A DNA stretch of 7,077 nt, from NCBI GenBank assembly GCA_030667035.1, contig DAOUWQ010000068.1:1-7077 (forward strand), written 5' to 3'. The notes beneath the pieces were generated by a model that did no database searches, was not told the DNA's origin, and was given only the letters and a program-made list of their open reading frames with translations. The position numbers were made by a program, and so were the translations under genes. Source of the stretch: Candidatus Heimdallarchaeota archaeon (lineage in GTDB: Archaea; Asgardarchaeota; Heimdallarchaeia; JABLTI01). Position 1 is the first letter of the stretch. Each line of letters begins with the position of its first letter. Below, piece after piece: positions 1-4,955 of the stretch.

Positions 1-425
1 GGGAAAGACTAACCTCGCACTACAATAATCTTGTAGATCACAATCAAAAATATCCTGTCATTTCAAATGAATTAATTGACTGGGAATATATCTTAAAGAA
101 AAGAGAACATACAAAGGCTTCAATGTTATTTTTCAAATCATGCCAAGCAGTAGTTCAGGCTCAAGAATATGCTCGAATTAAAGAGAGAGTAAAGTCTGAA
201 AAATTCTTCGCAGCAGCAAGTAAATATGCAGGTGAATCAGCTCAAATTTTCAATTCTGTTATTGATACTTTGAAAGGTGAAGTACAACAGATGCCGGCTG
301 ATTTGTATAATTTTGCCAACTTTTGCAAAGTACAAGGACAAAAAGTCTCACAAAGCAAAAAAGTTGATGAGTTACCTATCAAGGATTTTGTTGTGTTGAT
401 TGGTATTATTTCAGCTTCACTTTAA
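1..425 (+). CDS. Helix-rich protein of unknown function, C-terminal part (5' partial)
   Basis: The reading frame is open from the left edge (first full codon at base 3) to a TAA at 423-425, so about 140 residues of a longer protein are visible. An internal ATG at 123 exists, but the 40 codons before it are uninterrupted and protein-like (KYPVISNELIDWEYILKKRE), so the gene very likely starts outside the window. The visible part is almost all amphipathic helix, with regularly spaced Ala/Tyr/Phe residues in the middle (EKFFAAASKYAGESAQIFN) and a hydrophobic C-terminus (KDFVVLIGIISASL). The Ala/Tyr periodicity recalls TPR, MIT or BRO1-type helical domains, but no diagnostic motif allows a choice, and I do not recognise the family. 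There is no signal peptide, membrane segment or cysteine cluster. The AlaX-L gene starts 55 nt downstream on the same strand, so co-transcription is possible. Confidence 0.7.
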   Translation, partial: ERLTSHYNNLVDHNQKYPVISNELIDWEYILKKREHTKASMLFFKSCQAVVQAQEYARIKERVKSEKFFAAASKYAGESAQIFNSVIDTLKGEVQQMPADLYNFANFCKVQGQKVSQSKKVDELPIKDFVVLIGIISASL

Positions 426-480
426 TCTATTAAAACCTCAATAAAAGTTAAGAAGGAATGAGTAATTCTCTTATTTGATA

Positions 481-1701
481 ATGATGCCTAGATTAGATGC
501 TGAAAAAACCGAACTCTTATTTTGGGATAATTCATATATGAAAGAATTCGAATCAAAAATACTTGACATAACCAAAAAGGGAGTTGTTTTAGATAGAACT
601 ATTTTTTATCCAACTGGTGGTGGACAATTTTCTGATATTGGACATTTACAACTAAAATCAAACAAAGATATCCGATTAAACGTAAGCTCAGTGGAAAAAA
701 TTGACGGAAAAATTGTCCATATAATACAAGAAAAACAATTGAGTAAACTAAAAATATCTGATATAATTATTGGGAGAATTAATTGGGAAAGAAGATATAA
801 TTTGATGAAAGCACATTCCTCCCAACATGTTTTGTCTGCAATGATAGTAAAGAATGCAAATATTAAAACTTCTAAAGCAGTAATCGATGTATCTGGTGTA
901 TCAATTCATTTAGACAAAACAATTGCCAAAGAAAAGCTAATAGCAGCCCTATTGGAAACGAATAAAATACTAAGTTCTGAATTAGAGATTAAAACAAATA
1001 TCATTTCAAAAGAAGAAATACCTGTATCACTAAGGAATAACTTGAGGGGGCATTTAGAAGAGATTGCGTCGAATAAAATAAGAATCGTCTCCATAAAAGG
1101 AATAGATGATTCGTTATGTGGAGGGACGCATTGCAAAGTAACATCTGAAATTGGACCATTAGTCTTAAACGACTTCAAAGGAGATGTTATAGCATATGTT
1201 TTTGGTGATGCAGCTTTAGAGAAAATGACAAATTTATCCATAGGAGCAATTACAACAGCTAAATTGCTTGCTTCAAAACCTACCAAAGTTTTCCAAAGAA
1301 TGGAGAAAGTAATCAAAGAATTTAATGAAATGAAAGAGCTTAACTATCAACTTGTGAAAAGTGTAGTTAAATCACAAATGGCTGAAATAAAGAAAACTCC
1401 AGGTCAAATAGATGCTTTTCAGATACTTATGGGTGACTTTTCATTTGCTGAGAAAAAGCATGTTCTCCAGGAATTGGGCGAACTACCTGATGAATTTTTA
1501 GCTATTTTTATCGTTAAGGGACCTATATTGCTCATTACTTCTACCTCCAAAAAACTCCCAGCAAATAAATTGATTCAATTATTTATTCAACAAACCAAAA
1601 ATAACGGCGGTGGTTCCCCTACTGTTGCACAATCATCCATTAGTAATCCCGAAAAGGATCTTAAAATAGTTTCAAAAATAATTGCTGATTTCAAACAATA
1701 G
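481..1701 (+). CDS. alaX: Alanyl-tRNA editing protein AlaX-L (trans-editing hydrolase)
   Basis: This is a free-standing homologue of the editing half of alanyl-tRNA synthetase. AlaX proteins hydrolyse Ser-tRNA(Ala) and/or Gly-tRNA(Ala) in the cytoplasm. Seen in the sequence: the N-terminal strand motif FYPTGGGQ (about residues 42-49), the first zinc motif HSSQH (H112, H116), and the second zinc motif CGGTH (C213, H217). All four Zn ligands of the AlaRS/ThrRS second additional domain are therefore present. A coiled-coil-like helix covers about 270-305. A C-terminal DHHA1-like domain ends in NNGGGSPTVAQ, the counterpart of the GGGRPDMAQ-type motif in AlaRS. At about 406 residues it has the length of the long (AlaX-L) class. 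No strong Shine-Dalgarno lies near the start. ATG 481 or ATG 484 fits the family's N-terminus best; an in-frame TTG at 475 would add two residues. It converges on the next gene with a 19-nt gap. Confidence 0.93.
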   Translation: MMPRLDAEKTELLFWDNSYMKEFESKILDITKKGVVLDRTIFYPTGGGQFSDIGHLQLKSNKDIRLNVSSVEKIDGKIVHIIQEKQLSKLKISDIIIGRINWERRYNLMKAHSSQHVLSAMIVKNANIKTSKAVIDVSGVSIHLDKTIAKEKLIAALLETNKILSSELEIKTNIISKEEIPVSLRNNLRGHLEEIASNKIRIVSIKGIDDSLCGGTHCKVTSEIGPLVLNDFKGDVIAYVFGDAALEKMTNLSIGAITTAKLLASKPTKVFQRMEKVIKEFNEMKELNYQLVKSVVKSQMAEIKKTPGQIDAFQILMGDFSFAEKKHVLQELGELPDEFLAIFIVKGPILLITSTSKKLPANKLIQLFIQQTKNNGGGSPTVAQSSISNPEKDLKIVSKIIADFKQ

Positions 1702-1708
1702 AAAAAAT

Positions 1709-1738
1709 AAAGTTGATTGATTATAGCCAATCTTCTTT
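1709..1738. terminator. Possible bidirectional hairpin between convergent genes
   Basis: AAAG-TT-GATTG at 1709-1719 can pair with CAATC-TT-CTTT at 1728-1738: a 5-bp stem, a 2x2 mismatch, a 4-bp stem and an 8-nt loop. It sits just after the alaX stop and overlaps the last codons of the convergent gene. The stem is weak and AT-rich, so a terminator role is only suggested by position. Confidence 0.25.
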
Positions 1739-2566
1739 AATAATTTCCAAAGCGGTTGGATCAAAACCCGCTACAATATCAATGATTAAATCATAAGCGT
1801 CTTCGCTAACATCCATTTTAACGAGTTCAATTGCTTTTGAACCGATTTCTTCCTCTTTTGTAAGTTCAATCAACATCTTTGAAAATTCAATCATCATATC
1901 GATTTTTACCTTAGCTGCATAAGCAATTCCTTTTGGTTCTAAAGTAATCAGTTTATTTAGAAACGTCCTAGAATAATTTGAAGCTTTGCCATTTAGAACT
2001 TTATTTGTATCTAGATTAACAAGCACTGCATTCTTGTATTCCTTTGCTAGGTCAGGTTTTGTACCAATAATTTGCTTGTTCTTAACAACTTTTTCAGCCC
2101 ATTCTACAATAGAGGGATACCTAGTAGGTGCAAAGAGTCGAAGGGTACGAACGATGCGCTTAACAAATTTACTATTTTTACTTGTAATAACAATTTGTTT
2201 GCTAGATAGAACTGCATGGATTACCTTATCAGCTTCTTTTACTTGACTTACAAGAAATTTAACATCAGCAATTTCTTCTGTAGACCATTTTTCTTCTTCA
2301 TCACTGTCATGGCCAAAATCACCTACAAAGGGAGAAACAGATGCTTGCCTCACGGCATAATTTCTATCAAGAACAATGTTCATAATCATTTCTTTATCAT
2401 CTTTACAACGATGAATTGTTGAAACTTGATATAATCCTCCAATATGAGGTAACAAATCTCTAGTAGAGATTTGAAATGTATCTACATTTTTACATTGATC
2501 ACATAGAGCACGGACATCAATAATAGATTTAGTATCTTTCCCTTTCTTGCTTTTACTCATTTTCAT
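1721..2566 (-). CDS. Uncharacterised protein with N-terminal CxxC...HxC putative zinc site
   Basis: A 281-residue soluble protein that I cannot assign to a named family. After a basic leader (KMSKSKKGKDTK), the N-terminal domain (about 15-81) has CDQC (C22, C25) and HRC (H52, C54) flanking a conserved-looking GGLYQVS stretch, then a strand-rich segment (MNIVLDRNYAVR). This is compatible with one zinc ion bound by C22/C25/H52/C54. An acidic linker (DSDEEEKW, about 88-95) leads to an alpha/beta region (about 97-225) containing HAVLSSKQIVITSKN, and then a helical C-terminus. No membrane segment is seen. Start: ATG 2566 is preceded by GGAG with 5-nt spacing (2572-2575); a second ATG at 2560 would also work. 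The basic N-terminus plus zinc motif could bind nucleic acid, but that is inference. It is transcribed divergently from the Roadblock gene at 2859, with candidate operator repeats upstream. Confidence 0.85.
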   Translation of the reverse strand: MKMSKSKKGKDTKSIIDVRALCDQCKNVDTFQISTRDLLPHIGGLYQVSTIHRCKDDKEMIMNIVLDRNYAVRQASVSPFVGDFGHDSDEEEKWSTEEIADVKFLVSQVKEADKVIHAVLSSKQIVITSKNSKFVKRIVRTLRLFAPTRYPSIVEWAEKVVKNKQIIGTKPDLAKEYKNAVLVNLDTNKVLNGKASNYSRTFLNKLITLEPKGIAYAAKVKIDMMIEFSKMLIELTKEEEIGSKAIELVKMDVSEDAYDLIIDIVAGFDPTALEIIKEDWL

Positions 2567-2616
2567 TAATTCTCCAATGGTTTAATTGCTAAATAATGTT
2601 GTATTATTAACACTAT

Positions 2617-2668
2617 TAACCAATGTGATAAATTACCAAAATAAAAAAGTAACCAATGTGGAAAATTA
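2617..2668. repeat. Imperfect 19-bp direct repeat, candidate operator
   Basis: TAACCAATGTGATAAATTA at 2617-2635 and TAACCAATGTGGAAAATTA at 2650-2668 match at 17 of 19 positions. They have the same orientation and start 33 bp apart, about three helical turns. They lie in the divergent intergenic region. On the minus strand they are immediately upstream of a TATA-like TTAATAATA (2601-2610) that would serve the 281-aa protein gene. A related TAACCAAT...GAAA element occurs at 4130-4144. The function as a regulator-binding site is inferred. Confidence 0.5.
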
Positions 2669-2790
2669 AGCAATAAATTGTTTTAATAGCTAAAAACAAA
2701 TCATTATATACTACTAGAGAAAAAAGAGAAAAGTTAATCTGCTCAAAACAATACTGTTATAAAAGCGATTGCTAAAATATTAGTAGGAAA

Positions 2791-2808
2791 GAAACTTTAA
2801 TTAAAAGT
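2791..2808 (+). promoter_or_regulatory. Candidate BRE/TATA promoter of the acidic-tailed Roadblock gene
   Basis: GAAAC (BRE-like, purine/A-rich) is followed directly by TTTAATTAAAAG (TATA-like). Transcription would begin about 25 nt downstream, near 2828, giving a leader of about 30 nt that includes the Shine-Dalgarno motif. A second TATA-like stretch (TTATATAC, around 2704-2711) further upstream would give a much longer leader. The whole region is AT-rich, so confidence is limited. Confidence 0.4.
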
Positions 2809-2827
2809 AAATAGTAAAGAAAAATAG

Positions 2828-2844
2828 ATTGATTAAAAATCAAT
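2828..2844. promoter_or_regulatory. Perfect 7-bp palindrome at the predicted transcription start
   Basis: ATTGATT at 2828-2834 and AATCAAT at 2838-2844 are perfect inverted repeats around AAA. The element falls at the predicted transcription start and ends 2 nt before the GGTGAT ribosome-binding site. It could be a repressor operator or a small leader hairpin. It is AT-rich, so chance occurrence is possible. Confidence 0.35.
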
Positions 2845-2846
2845 AT

Positions 2847-2852
2847 GGTGAT
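2847..2852 (+). promoter_or_regulatory. GGTGAT ribosome-binding site that fixes the Roadblock start
   Basis: GGTGAT complements AUCACC of the usual archaeal 16S rRNA 3' end and lies 6 nt before ATG 2859. It supports that ATG over the upstream TTG at 2829. Confidence 0.7.
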
Positions 2853-2858
2853 AACGCC

Positions 2859-3356
2859 ATGATCAATGTTAAAGCGTTCGACAATGTCCTTAGTAAAATC
2901 ATTAAAGCCGAAGCTGGCATAAGAAAAGTTATCCTAGTTGATAGAACAGGATTAACAATTGCTCACGTTTCAAAATTCTCGTATTTCCCCATCGATGTTG
3001 ATGGTGTAGGTGCAATTGCAAGTGCAGTTTTTGTTGCCAGTGAAGAACAAGGAGTAAACCTTGATCTAGGTGATTTAGATATTGTCTCATCAGAATTTAG
3101 CAAAGGGAAGATTTTTGCTGCAAGTTGTGGAAAGGGGATCCTCTGTGTTATAACGGACAATGATGTAAATATTGGGTTAGTTAGACTTGTCTTAAAAAGA
3201 GAGGCTTCTGAAATTGAAAAATTATTAAATGAATTCTTATCAGAAAAGATATCATTTCCATCCACAGCAGCGGAAGACGCAGCAAGTGTAACCAGTGCTG
3301 ATGAGTCAATGGATGATAATCTAGAAGAAGCTCTAAAGGAGCTTGAAAAATTCTAA
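2859..3356 (+). CDS. Roadblock/LC7 domain protein with acidic C-terminal tail
   Basis: A 165-residue protein of the Roadblock/LC7 (MglB/robl) superfamily, small alpha/beta dimers that in other organisms bind or regulate Ras-like GTPases. Seen: N-terminal helix FDNVLSKIIKAEAG, then the hallmark first strands IRKVILVDRTGLTIAHVS (about 21-38), a central helix GVGAIASAVFVASEEQG (about 49-65), strands DLDIVSSEF and KIFAASCGKGILCVITD (about 73-100), and a final helix (about 114-129). Residues about 137-165 form an Ala/Ser/Asp/Glu-rich tail ending ALKELEKF, which is longer than minimal Roadblock proteins and may be a partner-binding helix. Start: ATG 2859 has GGTGAT at 2847-2852 with 6-nt spacing, matching the archaeal 16S 3' end. 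An in-frame TTG at 2829 would lie before that site and is disfavoured. Neither a GTPase nor a membrane anchor is seen here. Confidence 0.9.
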   Translation: MINVKAFDNVLSKIIKAEAGIRKVILVDRTGLTIAHVSKFSYFPIDVDGVGAIASAVFVASEEQGVNLDLGDLDIVSSEFSKGKIFAASCGKGILCVITDNDVNIGLVRLVLKREASEIEKLLNEFLSEKISFPSTAAEDAASVTSADESMDDNLEEALKELEKF

Positions 3357-3391
3357 AAGAAGTAAAATAATGATTCAATAAAAAACATAAC

Positions 3392-3433
3392 TAGAAGCTT
3401 CTGAAAAGTGAGCTTCTAATTTTCTTACTTTTC
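3392..3433. terminator. Overlapping alternative hairpins between convergent Roadblock genes
   Basis: TAGAAGCT (3392-3399) pairs perfectly with AGCTTCTA (3411-3418), with an 11-nt loop. A second stem, GAAAAGTGAG (3403-3412) with CTTACTTTTC (3424-3433; 10 bp including one G-U), shares bases with the first, so the two are mutually exclusive. T-rich stretches follow on the + strand. The site is between two convergent stops, so transcription termination or transcript-end protection is the simplest role. Confidence 0.45.
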
Positions 3434-3440
3434 TGAGGAA

Positions 3441-3740
3441 TTATTTCTTTTTCTTGTCTTTCAAAACAATAACAATAAAATCATTTTCAGGTGCTACTAG
3501 AATTTCTCCTTTAGTTGTATCGATGGTAAAGAAATTCAAATCCCCTTCTTCTAATTGTTCTACAGCTTGAGTTGCTTTTCCTACGAGAGCTGAAACTAAA
3601 GCTGCAACAGACTCTGTTTTATCCGTTTCTATATCACTAGATATTGGCAGGCCTTCTTTATTTGTAATAATAACGCCTCTAACTCCATCGAATCCTGCGA
3701 GTTTCTTAAGAGTGGATTGGAATTGTTTTTGAGATATCAT
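3441..3740 (-). CDS. Minimal Roadblock/LC7 domain protein
   Basis: A 99-residue protein that is essentially one Roadblock/LC7 domain. Helix 1 is QFQSTLKKLAGFDG. The typical first hairpin is VRGVIITNKEGLPISSD (about 20-36). The central helix is ESVAALVSALVGKATQAVEQL (about 43-63). It is followed by strands LNFFTIDTTKGEILVAP and DFIVIVLKD, and a short Lys-rich end (KDKKKK). Like MglB and other Roadblock proteins it probably dimerises and may act on a small Ras-like GTPase encoded elsewhere. Start: ATG 3740 is preceded by AGGTGAT at 4-nt spacing; the in-frame GTG at 3749 is part of that Shine-Dalgarno and is not the likely start. It is only distantly similar to the Roadblock protein at 2859 and lacks its acidic tail, so a recent duplication is unlikely. 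A gap of about 98 nt separates it from the zinc-ribbon gene upstream on the same strand. Confidence 0.92.
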   Translation of the reverse strand: MISQKQFQSTLKKLAGFDGVRGVIITNKEGLPISSDIETDKTESVAALVSALVGKATQAVEQLEEGDLNFFTIDTTKGEILVAPENDFIVIVLKDKKKK

Positions 3741-3744
3741 AGTA

Positions 3745-3751
3745 ATCACCT
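3745..3751 (-). promoter_or_regulatory. AGGTGAT ribosome-binding site that fixes the second Roadblock start
   Basis: On the minus strand AGGTGAT lies 4 nt before ATG 3740 and contains the alternative GTG start candidate (3747-3749). This supports the ATG as the true start. Confidence 0.7.
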
Positions 3752-3799
3752 GTTGCTTTACTTAGGAAGAAGGAACGTTTTAAGGATTTCTAAATTAGC

Positions 3800-3816
3800 A
3801 AAAATGACGCATTTTT
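3800..3816. terminator. 17-bp palindrome downstream of the zinc-ribbon gene
   Basis: AAAAATG (3800-3806) and CATTTTT (3810-3816) are perfect inverted repeats around ACG. On the minus strand the element begins 22 nt after the stop of the NrdD-like gene and ends in a T-run, so it could be a terminator. It also lies about 60 nt upstream of the Roadblock ATG at 3740 and could instead be an operator for that gene. Confidence 0.35.
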
Positions 3817-3838
3817 CAGTAAAATAATGGTTTTTCTC

Positions 3839-4063
3839 CTATTCTTTTGACCAATAATTACCCTTTTGCCTTCGTTTTAGTTCGGATTTTTTACTATTAT
3901 TCCAATTGTCAATAACTGAGAAATAACCAACAACTCTGCTAATACCATACACGTTCTCGCTTGAACAGTGCGGACATTGAGGTACTATTGTTGCGTCAGG
4001 ATTCTCTTCTTTATCATTTGAGTTAATTTTATTATTCTTTTCAGTAGTGGTTTTAATGGTCAT
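3839..4063 (-). CDS. Orphan NrdD-type C-terminal zinc-ribbon protein (small)
   Basis: A 74-residue protein. Its second half, CPHCSSENVYGISRVVGYFS (from C30) followed by VIDNWNNSKKSELKRRQ, strongly resembles the C-terminal zinc-ribbon end of class III anaerobic ribonucleoside-triphosphate reductase, where a SRIVGYYRPVSNWN-like stretch follows a CPxC pair. NrdD catalysis needs the large barrel and a glycyl-radical loop, and neither is present, so it cannot be a reductase itself. NrdD uses two CxxC pairs for zinc; only one (C30, C33) is seen here. The first half is a low-complexity polar stretch (KTTTEKNNKINSNDKEE). Similar stand-alone short ORFs tend to be annotated as anaerobic ribonucleotide reductase in archaea; that product name would be misleading here. 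Start: ATG 4063 has GTGAT (4071-4075) at 7-nt spacing; the GTG inside that motif would add four residues. The actual role is unknown. Confidence 0.82.
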   Translation of the reverse strand: MTIKTTTEKNNKINSNDKEENPDATIVPQCPHCSSENVYGISRVVGYFSVIDNWNNSKKSELKRRQKGNYWSKE

Positions 4064-4183
4064 TTCTCTAATCACAAACTCTGTTCTTTACCTTAGTATA
4101 TTGTAAAAAGTATAAAAATGACCCAATATTAACCAATAGCGAAACTATTATTTTGTTAATGATATATATTTATACAATAGAAA
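4064..4183. promoter_or_regulatory. Divergent promoter region with nested inverted repeats
   Basis: This region separates the zinc-ribbon gene (-) from the basic winged-helix gene (+). For the minus gene, TTTTTATAC (4110-4118, read on -) is a TATA candidate and gives a leader of about 25 nt. For the plus gene, CGAAAC followed by TATTATTTT (4140-4154) is a BRE/TATA-like candidate; TATATATTTATA (4163-4174) is another but lies very near the start. TAACCAAT with GAAA (4130-4144) matches the 2650 repeat core. Inverted repeats ATTAAC/GTTAAT (4128-4133, 4155-4160) enclose AATAG/CTATT (4135-4139, 4145-4149). Assignments are by eye only. Confidence 0.4.
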
Positions 4184-4930
4184 TTGGATGGAAAGCTCTT
4201 GAAAGTCTATTCTTTAGTTGGAAGAAAACTCGTTGAATGTTCTCCTGATGAATTATTGGAATCACAGGTTGGAATGATCCTTGATGAAAAAGAAGAAATG
4301 ATTCGTTTAGTTATCACACGGGAAGCACGTAAAAAACAACGAGAATATCTTATGCAACAAACTGCTGATTTTAATAAGAAGGAATTTGCAGGTACTTTTC
4401 TCGTATCATATTTAGAAAATCCAGAAATAATTAAAGCCTTTATTGATGAAATAAAGAAAATCGAATCTGGAGAGGTTTCTGAAAAATCGGTTGAAAAACC
4501 AAAAAGTAAAAAGAAAAGAAAGAAGAAAAAAGCAGAACCTGAAGAAGTTGAAGCAGAAACAACCATTTTGGAAAGATGGAATCCAGAGCTCGTAAAAAAA
4601 GCTGTTATTTTTTTAGATGGGAAAGATTTTGTTCATCTTCATGAAATTCAAGAAGCCTTAGAGGTAACTGAAGGAGAATCTTATTGGTTAACTCAAGATT
4701 TAATTCATGTTGGTATAGTTCCAGGTCGATGGACTGGTTATGCAGAAGGTCAATGGGTATACCAAGTATTAAAAGAACACCTCAAAAGCAAACAAAAACC
4801 CAAGAAAACATCTACAAAAAAATCAACTACTAAAAAGACACCAAAAAAGGCAACCAGTGCTAAATCAACTACAAAATCTACTACAAAGAAATCTACGAAA
4901 ACGAAAGCAAAGAAAACTGACTCAAAATAA
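4184..4930 (+). CDS. Basic protein with winged-helix-like domain and histone H1-like Lys-rich tail
   Basis: A 248-residue protein of no named family that I recognise. Visible parts: an alpha/beta N-terminal domain (about 5-93; KVYSLVGRKLVECSPDELL, then VGMILDEKEEMIRLVI); a basic linker (about 105-117, KPKSKKKRKKKK) followed by an acidic patch; a winged-helix-like segment (about 131-196; helices NPELVKKAVIFL and HLHEIQEALEV, then an aromatic wing region containing YWLTQDL and GRWTGYAEGQWVY); and a tail (201-248) in which 20 of 48 residues are Lys, the rest mostly Ser/Thr/Ala/Pro. The architecture recalls linker histone H1, so a chromatin or nucleic-acid-binding role is plausible, though convergent. 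The start is uncertain: TTG 4184 or TTG 4199, neither with a strong Shine-Dalgarno; the translation may be near-leaderless. It converges on the membrane winged-helix gene with a 25-nt gap. Confidence 0.85.
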   Translation: MDGKLLKVYSLVGRKLVECSPDELLESQVGMILDEKEEMIRLVITREARKKQREYLMQQTADFNKKEFAGTFLVSYLENPEIIKAFIDEIKKIESGEVSEKSVEKPKSKKKRKKKKAEPEEVEAETTILERWNPELVKKAVIFLDGKDFVHLHEIQEALEVTEGESYWLTQDLIHVGIVPGRWTGYAEGQWVYQVLKEHLKSKQKPKKTSTKKSTTKKTPKKATSAKSTTKSTTKKSTKTKAKKTDSK

Positions 4931-4955
4931 ATACCATTTGAAAAATCAATGTTAT

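Noticed and set aside
458..478. Seven-codon (including stop) mini-ORF ATG...TGA just before alaX, as a possible leader peptide
   Set aside because: The purine-rich AAGGA abuts its ATG with no usable spacing, and there is no enriched codon or attenuator structure; chance is the simpler explanation.
906..1316. 136-codon open frame on the minus strand inside alaX
   Set aside because: It is antisense to the conserved AlaX core, including both zinc motifs, has no recognisable domain, and is explained by the codon bias of the + strand gene.
2829..2858. TTG 2829 as start of the Roadblock gene
   Set aside because: It lies within a palindrome and before the GGTGAT site that correctly positions ATG 2859; the extra ten residues do not belong to the domain.
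2567..2858. Possible tRNA or C/D-box RNA in the largest intergenic region
   Set aside because: No acceptor/T-loop signature (GTTCRA) and no paired RTGATGA/CTGA boxes are visible; the region reads as promoter DNA.
3441..3740. Recent tandem duplication origin for the two Roadblock genes
   Set aside because: They share only the general Roadblock strand-helix pattern, with low residue identity by eye, opposite orientation and different C-termini.
4207..4566. Minus-strand open frame antisense to the basic winged-helix gene, with a Phe-rich run
   Set aside because: The Phe/Leu run is simply the complement of the AAA/AAG lysine codons; there is no independent start context or domain.
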